This document shows, in pieces, positions 5,993-12,203 of a stretch of DNA of 12,203 nt (within the stretch, counting starts at the first letter, position 1; each line of letters starts with the position of its first letter). The position numbers were made by a program, and so were the translations under genes. Source of the DNA: Chloroflexota bacterium (GTDB lineage: Bacteria > Chloroflexota > Dehalococcoidia > Lucifugimonadales > CATQGZ01); assembly GCA_027624995.1 (NCBI GenBank), contig JAQBTI010000044.1:1-12203 (forward strand), in the 5' to 3' direction. Below the pieces are notes generated by a model. The model saw nothing but the letters and a program-made list of their open reading frames with translations. It searched no databases and had not been told where the DNA came from.

Positions 5993-8470
5993 ATGACCAC
6001 GCAGACCAAAGACCGACTAACGATACCCGTCCGTGGAATGACATGCGCGTCCTGCGTTTCGCACGTTTCGCACGCCCTGCAGTCGGTGGAGGGAGTTGAG
6101 GAGGTCACGGTTAACCTGGCGACGGAAAAGGCGACTGTCAAATTTGTAGATGGGCCTCCACGATTGGAGGATCTTGCCGAAGCTGTAAAGGACGCAGGTT
6201 ACGGAATCGAATCGACCAAAGTAACCCTGGTCATCGAAGACGTGATGAAGTCGGAAGGTGGGCAGACTGTCAAGGGAGTGCTTGGGAGCCTAGAAGGCGT
6301 AGTTAATGTTGATGCAGACGGTGACTCCGGCCGGGCCACCGTTGAGTTGGTGCAAGGCGTGGTCAGCGTATCGGACTTGCGGCACGCGCTGGAGGACGCC
6401 GGGTACTCGGTGTCCGGGGTAGTGGGCGACGACGAGGGAGACGTGGTAGGCCGGCGCGAGCTTTCGCTGCTCAAAGTGAAGTTCCTGTTCAGTCTCGCCG
6501 TCGCTGCGGTCATTATGGTGTCCATGGCAGTTTCGACTACGTTGGACTGGCTGCCGCTCCGTCCGGACTGGGTGTTTCTAGCCTTGGCCACGCCTGTGCA
6601 ATTCTGGGCTGGCCGCCAGTTCTACTCGTCGGCGTGGGGCGCCCTGAAGCACCGCACGTCGAATATGAACACGCTGATCGCAACCGGAACTTCTGTCGCG
6701 TACCTGTACAGCGCGGCCGTAGCGGTTTTCGGCGATACCTCTTTCTTCGACGGGCGGGCCACGGGCACGTATTTCGACACCTCCACGGCCATAGTCGGCC
6801 TGGTACTTCTGGGGCGATTCCTGGAGGCGAGGGCGAAGGGCCGCGCATCCAGCGCGATACGGGCGCTGATCGGCCTTCAACCTAAGCAGGCCCGTGTGGT
6901 GAAAGATGGACGAGAAACCGATGTCGACGTCGAGGACCTTCTCGAAGGAGACGTGGTAGTGGTCCGACCTGGCGAGAGACTGCCGGTCGACGGTGAAGTC
7001 ATCAGCGGCGTCACCGCGGTCGACGAGTCGATGCTGACTGGGGAGAGCTTTCCGGTGGACAAGGACCCGGGCAGCACCGTGTTCGGTGGCACCGTCAATA
7101 CAACCGGCGGCTTCAGTTTCCGAGCAACGAAGGTGGGCCGGGAGACCGCACTGGCTCAGATCGTGAGACTGGTCGAGGAGGCGCAGGGTTCCAGGGCCCC
7201 GGTCCAGCGTCTCGTAGACGTAATTGCGAGCTACTTCGTTCCGAGCGTCATTGGTGTCGCTCTGGCCGTTTTTGCCATATGGCTACTGGTAGGCCCGCCG
7301 CCCGCCTACGTAAACGCGACGCTGGTGGCTGTGGCTGTCCTGATAATTGCTTGCCCATGTGCTCTGGGCCTCGCGACTCCGACAGCGATCATGGTTGGCA
7401 CCGGCAAAGGTGCTGAGCGCGGTGTGCTGATAAAGAACGCCGAGGCGTTGGAGCGGGCGCATAAGGTACAGGTCGTGGTCCTCGATAAGACTGGCACGGT
7501 AACCGCGGGGCGTCCATCGGTTGTCGAAATAGTGACTGAATCGATGGCTGAGGATGACCTCTTGGCGCTGGCCGCGGCCGTCGAAAGGGGCTCGGAACAC
7601 CCGATCGGGCGAGCGGTCGTAGAGGCTGCGGCGGAAAAGGCGTTGGAGCTAACCGCTGTGGAGGACCTCAGGGCCCTGCCGGGATTCGGCATCGAGGGGC
7701 GGATCGGCGGGTCGGCGGTCGCGATCGGCAACCGTGCGATGATGTCACGGGAGGGATTGGCGATCACGAATGACCTGGAGTCGGCGGCCGGCAGACTCGA
7801 AGAACAGGGAAAGACCCTCCTGTTCGTGGCGGCAAATGGTGTGGTTGAGGGATTGATGGCCGTCTCGGACGCTCCCAGGGCGGACTCCAAACAGGCTGTG
7901 GAATCCCTCCGCAGGAAAGGCCTGGAGGTGATAATGCTGACCGGCGACAACGAGCGTACCGCGCGCGCCGTCGCCAAGCAGGTCGGCATCGACCGGGTCT
8001 TCGCCGAGGTGATGCCCGGTGATAAGGCGGCAGTCGTGATGCGGCTTCAGGAGGAGGGATGGATTGTGGCCATGGTGGGCGATGGGATCAACGACGCTCC
8101 GGCCCTGGTCCAGGCCGACGTTGGGATCGCCATCGGGACGGGGACCGATATCGCCATTGAGTCATCGGACATCACACTGGTCGGCGGGGGTCTGCAGGGC
8201 GTAGCGGCAGCCATCGAGCTGAGCAGGGCGACCATGCGGACGATAAGACAGAACCTCTTCTGGGCATTCGCCTACAATGTAGCGTTGATCCCCATCGCGG
8301 CAGGAGTGCTGTACCCTGTGTTCTCCGACGGCGTGCCCGACGCTCTTTCCCCCGTATTCGGCGAGTTCGGATTTCTGAACCCCATACTGGCCGCCGCGGC
8401 GATGGCGATCAGCTCCGTTACGGTCGTGACGAATTCTCTGAGGCTCAGGAGGGTCAACCTAGCAACATAG
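5993..8470 (+). CDS. copA: Cu(+)-exporting P1B-type ATPase
   Basis: From the ATG at 5993 the protein has 825 residues; an in-frame GTG at 5975, overlapping csoR, would add six, and neither start has a good ribosome site. In order: an N-terminal HMA domain with GMTCASC (Cys18, Cys21); a second HMA-like domain (about 76-140) that lacks any CxxC; membrane helices; the actuator TGES (349-352); the CPC transport site (454-456); the phosphorylation site Asp498 in DKTGT; SEHP (about 534-537); and the hinge GDGIND (696-701). Tyr761-Asn762 and the MAISS segment (804-808) are the Cu(I)-specific TM7/TM8 residues of subgroup P1B-1. It pumps Cu(I) out of the cytoplasm at ATP cost. It lies directly behind csoR, so copper induction is expected. 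The decayed second HMA domain is unusual. Confidence 0.97.
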   Translation: MTTQTKDRLTIPVRGMTCASCVSHVSHALQSVEGVEEVTVNLATEKATVKFVDGPPRLEDLAEAVKDAGYGIESTKVTLVIEDVMKSEGGQTVKGVLGSLEGVVNVDADGDSGRATVELVQGVVSVSDLRHALEDAGYSVSGVVGDDEGDVVGRRELSLLKVKFLFSLAVAAVIMVSMAVSTTLDWLPLRPDWVFLALATPVQFWAGRQFYSSAWGALKHRTSNMNTLIATGTSVAYLYSAAVAVFGDTSFFDGRATGTYFDTSTAIVGLVLLGRFLEARAKGRASSAIRALIGLQPKQARVVKDGRETDVDVEDLLEGDVVVVRPGERLPVDGEVISGVTAVDESMLTGESFPVDKDPGSTVFGGTVNTTGGFSFRATKVGRETALAQIVRLVEEAQGSRAPVQRLVDVIASYFVPSVIGVALAVFAIWLLVGPPPAYVNATLVAVAVLIIACPCALGLATPTAIMVGTGKGAERGVLIKNAEALERAHKVQVVVLDKTGTVTAGRPSVVEIVTESMAEDDLLALAAAVERGSEHPIGRAVVEAAAEKALELTAVEDLRALPGFGIEGRIGGSAVAIGNRAMMSREGLAITNDLESAAGRLEEQGKTLLFVAANGVVEGLMAVSDAPRADSKQAVESLRRKGLEVIMLTGDNERTARAVAKQVGIDRVFAEVMPGDKAAVVMRLQEEGWIVAMVGDGINDAPALVQADVGIAIGTGTDIAIESSDITLVGGGLQGVAAAIELSRATMRTIRQNLFWAFAYNVALIPIAAGVLYPVFSDGVPDALSPVFGEFGFLNPILAAAAMAISSVTVVTNSLRLRRVNLAT

Positions 8471-8480
8471 CGTCGACCAA

Positions 8481-8516
8481 ATATCCCCTCTCAATGCGAG
8501 AGGGCTGGGGTGAGAG
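8481..8516. repeat. REP-like palindromic element after copA
   Basis: CCCTCTC (8486-8492) and GAGAGGG (8498-8504) form a 7-bp hairpin, followed by CTGGGGTGAGAGG. From memory, short CCCCTCTC...GAGAGGG-TGGGGTGAG elements recur between genes in many bacterial genomes, so this is probably one scattered copy. Only one copy is seen in this window. Confidence 0.4.
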
Positions 8517-8547
8517 GTCTCAGGACATCACCGAAGGGAGGCATTTC

Positions 8548-8751
8548 GTGAAGATACCGCTGTTTTCCAAGAAGAGTTCGGAGTCTGCAACCGACCCAGT
8601 GTGCGGCATGGATGTCGATATGGGCAAGCCGCCCGGTGACACCTGGAAGCATGAAGGTGTGACGTACTACTTTTGCGGTCCGGGCTGCAACCGCGCTTTC
8701 CAGAAAGAGCCCGAAGCCTACCTGTCGGGCGAGAAAAAGATGGAAATGTAG
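8548..8751 (+). CDS. Small YHS-domain protein
   Basis: The 67-residue protein carries a YHS domain: DPVCGMDV (Cys19) followed by YYFCGPGCNRAF (Cys43, Cys47). YHS domains occur in copper-transport ATPases and metal-handling proteins and probably bind metal through these cysteines. The start is GTG at 8548 with GGGAGG 6 nt upstream (8536-8541). The upstream ATG at 8494 lies inside a palindrome and lacks a site. It follows copA by 77 bp with no clear promoter between, so it probably belongs to the copper operon as a stand-alone metal-binding partner. No signal peptide is present. Confidence 0.88.
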   Translation: MKIPLFSKKSSESATDPVCGMDVDMGKPPGDTWKHEGVTYYFCGPGCNRAFQKEPEAYLSGEKKMEM

Positions 8752-8753
8752 CA

Positions 8754-8793
8754 GAGGAGGTAAGCCGGATCAAGCTCTTAGGCTTCCCTCCTC
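8754..8793 (+). terminator. Strong hairpin after the YHS gene, probable transcript end
   Basis: GAGGAGGTAAGCC (8754-8766) pairs with GGCTTCCCTCCTC (8781-8793) at 12 of 13 positions, with a 14-nt loop. It starts 3 nt after the YHS stop. No T-tract follows, so it may be an RNA 3'-end stabiliser rather than a classic terminator. Confidence 0.5.
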
Positions 8794-8868
8794 GCGATCA
8801 ACTTGGACGCTGAGCCGACTCTCGTACGGTGCTGCTCTCTCCAGAACTCCGTTCTAGGTCTCTAAATC

Positions 8869-8897
8869 TAGACAGCCGGCGGTGCCGAGGATATGAT
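8869..8897 (+). promoter_or_regulatory. Predicted sigma-70 promoter of the small secreted protein gene
   Basis: TAGACA (8869-8874), a 17-bp spacer and TATGAT (8892-8897) differ from consensus by one base in each box. The predicted start near 8904 gives a leader of about 38 nt. Confidence 0.6.
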
Positions 8898-8941
8898 CGG
8901 CTTCTTGGCGAAGCTTCTCTAAACTGCAAGAGGTCTCAATC

Positions 8942-9220
8942 GTGCGACGACTAACGACCATTGTTCTAATTGTAATATCCCTCATGATGCTCTCCGTCGC
9001 GGCTGCCTCAGCGGCGCAAGGCGTGATCACAGAAGTCAATCCGTCGGGAGTTAGTAACGGCATTGCTGCAGTAGGCTCTCCGGGTGCTTCAACCGCTGCC
9101 GTCTCTCCCGGAATAACCGGATTGATCGACACCACCACCGATGTCGGCTTGCTTGGCACCCCGGCCCGCGGTCTGCTAAGCGGGCTGTCGCAGCAAACGG
9201 GAACCGGTACCGCCCAGTAA
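8942..9220 (+). CDS. Small secreted protein of unknown function
   Basis: I do not recognise a family. The 92-residue reading starts at GTG 8942, with an AGAGGT site about 8 nt upstream and a near-consensus promoter. It has a clear Sec-type signal peptide: basic MRR, a hydrophobic stretch (about 6-20), and an ASA cleavage motif ending near residue 24. The mature part of about 68 residues is rich in Gly, Ser, Thr and Ala and has no cysteine. It would be exported. It follows the copper genes but has its own promoter and lies beyond a hairpin, so a copper role is not implied. The signal peptide and promoter together make it likely real. Confidence 0.6.
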   Translation: MRRLTTIVLIVISLMMLSVAAASAAQGVITEVNPSGVSNGIAAVGSPGASTAAVSPGITGLIDTTTDVGLLGTPARGLLSGLSQQTGTGTAQ

Positions 9221-9621
9221 GCTAGCGGCCGGAAGGATTCCCGCGGCTCTACTAACGGAACAGCATTCCGCCGGTTTCCGAATTCGAATGCGGTTCTTCC
9301 TGAAGAGTGCCCGACAACTGGCACTCTTCAGCTTGAGGTTGCGAGGGTCTTGTTATTCAGCGGAAGCTGCCCGATGTGGACGGTGATGTTCATGTCTCAC
9401 CGAAATTTCTGCGGTACGCTCCATCCCGTCCCATCGCTGTGGGGCCTGCTTAGCTATCGAAGTAGTGGCCGACCAATGAGGCGGCACCATGGCACGAATC
9501 CTCAAGCGACATGTCTTGGGGATGGTACAATCTACGCTGAGTCTGCCGAAGGGTTCGCAATCTGTTTGCGAATGCGCCCCTGACCTCTTTCGATGGCGTC
9601 GAGCGCTGTAGCAGACTACTT
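9221..9621. other. Non-coding region upstream of the tRNA gene
   Basis: No credible gene is visible in these 401 bp. Readings on both strands lack ribosome sites and known domains. There are two clean hairpins: 9300-9331 (listed separately) and 9554-9572 (TTCGCAA/TTGCGAA, 5-nt loop) about 50 bp before the tRNA. A TACAAT at 9526-9531 could be a -10 box, but its -35 is poor. Confidence 0.4.
9300..9331. terminator. Perfect 12-bp hairpin, possible terminator
   Basis: CTGAAGAGTGCC (9300-9311) and GGCACTCTTCAG (9320-9331) pair perfectly around an 8-nt loop, 80 bp after the small secreted gene. The next bases (CTTGAGGTTGCG) are not a T-tract, so termination is only possible. Confidence 0.45.
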
Positions 9622-9709
9622 GCCGAAGTGGCGGAATGGTAGACGCGGCGGTCTCAAAAACCGTTGGGAGTAATTTCCCGTGTCGGTTCGACTCCGACCT
9701 TCGGCACCA
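9622..9709 (+). tRNA. tRNA-Leu (anticodon CAA), 3' CCA encoded
   Basis: The acceptor stem GCCGAAG (9622-9628) pairs with CTTCGGC (9699-9705), followed by A and an encoded CCA (9707-9709). The D-stem is GCG/CGC (9631-9633, 9644-9646). The anticodon stem 9648-9652/9660-9664 carries the loop CTCAAAA, so the anticodon is CAA (9655-9657), reading UUG. A long class II variable arm (TGGGAGTAATTTCCCG) and the T-arm GTCGG-TTCGACT-CCGAC (9682-9698) complete a tRNA-Leu. All arms pair well, so it is likely functional. Confidence 0.97.
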
Positions 9710-9857
9710 CCTCCACTGCATGACAATGCGGTCTCTGAAGTTGCTCTGCTCTCGGTGATCACGGCGCCAAATTGAACTTGCCGCCATTTTGCCGTTATCG
9801 GAGGTCAGGCGTAGCCCGTTCGACCGACTCTCGTCCTTGGCATCTTGCATGCTCTCC

Positions 9858-10035
9858 TCAAACCCTAGAGCGGGCGGCTTCGCGTAGTCTTGGGAGAACG
9901 CGTGAGTAGGTGTCCAGCGCAGTCAATACGCTCGAATGGCCCAGACGTTCACTAACCACCCCTGTCGCAGTTGTTTTGTACTTCATTGAGCAGAGAGTTC
10001 GCATGAGATTCGCCGCCGATTTCGGCCGCCACATG
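9858..10035 (-). pseudogene. Tyrosine recombinase (phage-type integrase) relic, C-terminal end
   Basis: The reverse strand reads VVSERLGHSSV then LDTYSRVLPRL and stops at 9860-9858. This is the hallmark C-terminus of tyrosine integrases: the third catalytic His of the LGHSS box and the nucleophilic Tyr in DTYSR. The open frame is only 48 codons (ATG at 10004). Just upstream, a second frame gives SHANSLL (about 9991-10008), resembling the HxxRHTHASLL helix, so at least one frameshift separates the pieces. The core with the first catalytic Arg is absent. It lies about 150 bp from the 3' end of tRNA-Leu, a common integration target, with its C-terminus towards the tRNA. It is therefore probably the remnant of a lost integrative element. 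Confidence 0.8.
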
Positions 10036-10070
10036 CTTTCACAGTAGGGTGCGACTCTCCCCGTATTGCT

Positions 10071-11372
10071 CTAAACCACGATCCTTCCGTCTTCGTCGAC
10101 AATCCGCCCGCCGATGATGACGTGCCTAACGTGGGAGATATCGTCTTTATCCACCACGATAATGTCGGCGACCTTGCCGGGTTCGATGAGTCCCTTGTCG
10201 GGGGCGAGGCCGGGAACAATACTGCCGGGCGAACTGGTCGCAAGTCGGACGGCCTGAGGGAGAGAGATCACGTTGGCTTCGACAGCCTTCTTGATCAGCA
10301 GCAGAACAGCGTCGTGATAGCCTCCCGAGTAGTCGGTGGAAAGGACGTCGACCACTCCCTCCGCCATCATGGCGAAGGCGGTTTCGGGGCCGGGCTCGAG
10401 CTGACCGGCGCCGAAGTGGTCGGCCGAGATCACCTCGACGAAGCCGCCATACCCTCTCACCTCTTTGGCAAGTCCGACCGCCTGGTCCACGGTGGCACGA
10501 TGGTTTACATGGAGGGCCACAAGGCGAGAGCCCAGTTCCCGGGCGGCCTCGCGAAGGGGATCAAAGGAAGGTGGTTCGGCGTGGACTAGGGCGGGCACAC
10601 CGAGCCTTGGGGCGTACTCTATGGTCTCCAGTATCGCCTCCACAGCCGCCTGCAAAGTGTCGACGCTGGTCTCTTTGACGAGCTTCTTGACGTTATCCAG
10701 AGTCATATCGTCCATACCGGCATTTTTCATGGCGCTGACAAGGGCGACGTCGTCACCGGCCGCGTAGGCATCATCAAGCGCCAGCGCCTCACTCGTCGAA
10801 ATGGGCCGTTCGAGCCGTACGTTCTTCTCGTACGTAGCGCCCGTCGTGGCCCGAGAACCAACTTCGCCCATCGCGACGGCGCCGGAAGCCACGTCCTCTT
10901 CGGCCGTGAATCTTCTGTGGTTTCCTTCCAGCCTTTTCCCGACACCCATGTCTCCCGAGGCGATATTCTTCGGTGTATGGAGGGTCGCCTTCTTGACGTT
11001 AACAGGGTGGAGCTTGTTGATGGCGTCGTTTTCGAAAGGGAGATTGAACCCGTCCAGGCTGAGGACGGTGGTCGTTCCCTGAAGAAGATGGTTGTCGAGG
11101 TTGGCCAGGATTCTCTCCTTGGGAGCACCGTCTCTCGGAAGCCCGGGACAGAGCGGACCGAAGCTAACCACGTGGGCATGTATGTTGATCAGGCCGGGCA
11201 TGATCAGGCCGCCCTGGGCGTCGAGGACTCTATGCGAATAGATTCTGTACGGGACGTGGCGGATCTTCGGAAGATCGGTGATCAAACCGTCTTGGGTGAT
11301 GACAGACGTGTCCTCGAGATATGACTCCCCGTCACCCGTCACGACATTCCCGTTTACGATGTCAATGCGCAT
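10071..11372 (-). CDS. Amidohydrolase superfamily metal-dependent hydrolase
   Basis: The 433-residue protein has the composite fold of cyclic amidohydrolases. A small N-terminal beta domain (MRIDIVNGNVVTGDG) is followed by GGLIMPGLINIHAHV with the metal-binding His65-x-His67. Further candidate metal ligands are Glu170 in MGEVGS, His264 in LVHAEPP, His288/His291 in LHVNH, and Asp347 in STDYSGG. The C-terminal strand domain ends GLIEPGKVADIIVVD...GGRIVDEDGR. Such enzymes hydrolyse C-N bonds in cyclic amides, enamides or imidazolones; enamidase or dihydroorotase-like members are possible, but the substrate is not determinable. The ATG at 11372 has AGGAGA 6 nt upstream. It is probably cytoplasmic. 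It lies downstream of the family 2 amidohydrolase on the same strand, but the 183-bp gap and a predicted promoter suggest separate transcription. Confidence 0.92.
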   Translation of the reverse strand: MRIDIVNGNVVTGDGESYLEDTSVITQDGLITDLPKIRHVPYRIYSHRVLDAQGGLIMPGLINIHAHVVSFGPLCPGLPRDGAPKERILANLDNHLLQGTTTVLSLDGFNLPFENDAINKLHPVNVKKATLHTPKNIASGDMGVGKRLEGNHRRFTAEEDVASGAVAMGEVGSRATTGATYEKNVRLERPISTSEALALDDAYAAGDDVALVSAMKNAGMDDMTLDNVKKLVKETSVDTLQAAVEAILETIEYAPRLGVPALVHAEPPSFDPLREAARELGSRLVALHVNHRATVDQAVGLAKEVRGYGGFVEVISADHFGAGQLEPGPETAFAMMAEGVVDVLSTDYSGGYHDAVLLLIKKAVEANVISLPQAVRLATSSPGSIVPGLAPDKGLIEPGKVADIIVVDKDDISHVRHVIIGGRIVDEDGRIVV

Positions 11373-11412
11373 TTCTTATCTCCTGTTGTTTTTTGGCGTA
11401 GGTCGAAGGCAG

Positions 11413-11440
11413 ATTATCAGAGTAATGAGGATTAGGTCAC
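11413..11440 (-). promoter_or_regulatory. Possible promoter of the amidohydrolase gene
   Basis: On the reverse strand GTGACC (11440-11435), a 16-bp spacer and GATAAT (11418-11413) lie about 40 nt before the start codon. The -10 is good and the -35 is moderate. Confidence 0.45.
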
Positions 11441-11470
11441 GCCGCCGATAGATCGGCCAACCGCTGTCTT

Positions 11471-11505
11471 CTCAATCACGCCGCAAGTGGTGGCTCAATC
11501 ATGCC
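11471..11505. repeat. Imperfect direct repeat upstream of the amidohydrolase promoter
   Basis: CTCAATCACGCC (11471-11482) and CTCAATCATGCC (11494-11505) match at 11 of 12 positions, with starts 23 bp apart, about 30 bp upstream of the predicted -35. They may be a regulator site or chance. Confidence 0.3.
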
Positions 11506-11555
11506 TTTGTGGTTGTGCTCGCGCTCCCGCCGGAGGCTCTGCCGGGAACGTTCAC

Positions 11556-12203
11556 TCAGATCTTGTAGAGCCGTTCGGAGTTGCCGGAGAACATAGCGGC
11601 ACGCTCGTCAGCGCTGAATCCGGATGTGATCTCGCGGTATGCATCGATCACTGCGTCGTAGGAGCTCCACACGGAGTCGACGGGCCAGTTGGTGGCGAAC
11701 AGACAGCGGTCCGCGCCGAAGGTATCGATGCAGTGGAGCACGTACGGCCTGATGCTTTCCACCGTCCAGTCGTTGTCGGTCATGGCGAGCCCGGATATCT
11801 TGCAGACGACGTTCCCGGCCTCCGCCAGGGTGGCCATGGCCCGTCGCCAGCTCTCGAAATACTCGTCGGTCCGCTCCGCCGGAGCGCCGGTGTGGTCGAT
11901 GACGATGGGGACGTCAGGAAACCTCGCGGCCAGATCGCGCAACTTTCCCATGTCCGGCCACTGGACGCTGAAGCTGGCGACCAGACCGTACTTGGCCATC
12001 AGCGCGAAGCCGCGATGGAAGTCCGGCTCGACGAGGTAGTCCCCATAAGAGAAGTCCCGGATGCCTCGCATGTTTGGGTACTGGCAGTGCCGGTCTAGAA
12101 CCTCTTCGACCCTGGGGTCCCTGAGGTCGGCGTAGGCAACGATGGCGTGCGGATACCCCGTGCGGTCGGCGGCGGCCTGAAGCCACTCGGTTTCCTTTAC
12201 CGG
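11556..12203 (-). CDS. Amidohydrolase family 2 (TIM-barrel hydrolase), N-terminus off the window
   Basis: The frame is open from the right edge to the stop at 11558-11556 (215 residues visible). The ATG at 12071 is internal: 44 upstream codons read ETEWLQAAADRTGYPHAIVAYADL and so on, typical of the family before PNMRGIRDF. Conserved features are VIDHTGAP, CKISGLAMTD, and the barrel-end DRCLFATNWPVDS with the family's Asp. Relatives include 2-pyrone-4,6-dicarboxylate lactonase and L-fuconolactonase-type enzymes, which hydrolyse lactones or decarboxylate aromatic acids. The catalytic N-terminal strand, where an HxH would sit, is outside the window, so the subtype is open. Probably cytoplasmic and catabolic. 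The gene ends with LYKI-stop. Confidence 0.9.
   Translation of the reverse strand, partial: PVKETEWLQAAADRTGYPHAIVAYADLRDPRVEEVLDRHCQYPNMRGIRDFSYGDYLVEPDFHRGFALMAKYGLVASFSVQWPDMGKLRDLAARFPDVPIVIDHTGAPAERTDEYFESWRRAMATLAEAGNVVCKISGLAMTDNDWTVESIRPYVLHCIDTFGADRCLFATNWPVDSVWSSYDAVIDAYREITSGFSADERAAMFSGNSERLYKI

Noticed and set aside
8843..8855. AGAAC-TCC-GTTCT palindrome as a third LexA box
   Set aside because: The half-sites are spaced by 3 rather than 4 bases, so it does not fit GAAC-N4-GTTC, and it is upstream of a gene with no SOS link.
9350..9583. Forward 77-codon reading frame before the tRNA
   Set aside because: No ribosome site, no recognisable composition or domain, and it crosses a hairpin.
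9810..9835. GTTCGAC near 9820 as a duplicate attachment site of the tRNA T-arm
   Set aside because: Only about 7 bases match the tRNA 3' half in a row; too short to support an att repeat.
9353..9850. 165-codon reverse-strand reading frame across the tRNA
   Set aside because: It is antisense to tRNA-Leu; the RRSESNRHGKLL-type segment is a familiar artefact of translating the tRNA complement. No domain or ribosome site.
1..12203. CRISPR array or intact insertion sequence
   Set aside because: No regularly spaced repeats and no transposase-like reading frame were seen.

Overview
The window looks like a piece of bacterial chromosome, moderately GC-rich. It carries housekeeping genes (dnaN, lexA, a leucine tRNA) next to a copper-handling cluster and catabolic genes. 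A phytanoyl-CoA dioxygenase-type oxygenase, an NHL beta-propeller protein, a carboxymuconolactone decarboxylase-family protein and two unrelated amidohydrolases together fit marine or soil Chloroflexota of the SAR202/Dehalococcoidia type. That assignment is inference from gene content only. Several genes have recognisable sigma-70-like promoters (TTGACR or close variants, 16-18 bp spacer, TANNAT or similar).

Layout. 1-847 (-): 5'-complete NHL/beta-propeller gene running off the left edge. 1057-2037 (+): PhyH-family dioxygenase, divergent from it. 2153-2563 (-): AhpD/CMD-family protein. 2564-2918: non-coding, with a possible coding relic. 2919-4055 (-): dnaN. 4223-4684 (-): copper-type cupredoxin lipoprotein. 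4902-5537 (+): lexA, with a paired operator over its promoter and a strong intrinsic terminator behind it. 5695-8470 (+): csoR then the Cu+ ATPase copA behind a promoter with a CsoR-type operator. 8548-8751 (+): small YHS-domain protein. 8942-9220 (+): small secreted protein with its own promoter. 9622-9709 (+): tRNA-Leu(CAA). 9858-10035 (-): tyrosine recombinase relic. 10071-11372 (-): amidohydrolase. 11556-12203 (-): amidohydrolase family 2 (TIM barrel), cut by the right edge.

How the genes work together. CsoR senses Cu(I) and should repress its own promoter and copA. CopA exports Cu(I). The YHS protein downstream and the cupredoxin lipoprotein on the other side of lexA are plausible metal-binding partners. 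lexA sits inside this copper neighbourhood but is insulated by its own promoter, operator and terminator. The flanking genes look like degradation enzymes with no visible link to copper.

No CRISPR array, intact mobile element or clearly new multi-gene system is visible. The most informative non-gene signals are the double LexA palindrome, the CsoR operator placed just downstream of a near-consensus promoter, a tandem repeat at the predicted dnaN transcription start, and the integrase relic beside the tRNA gene.
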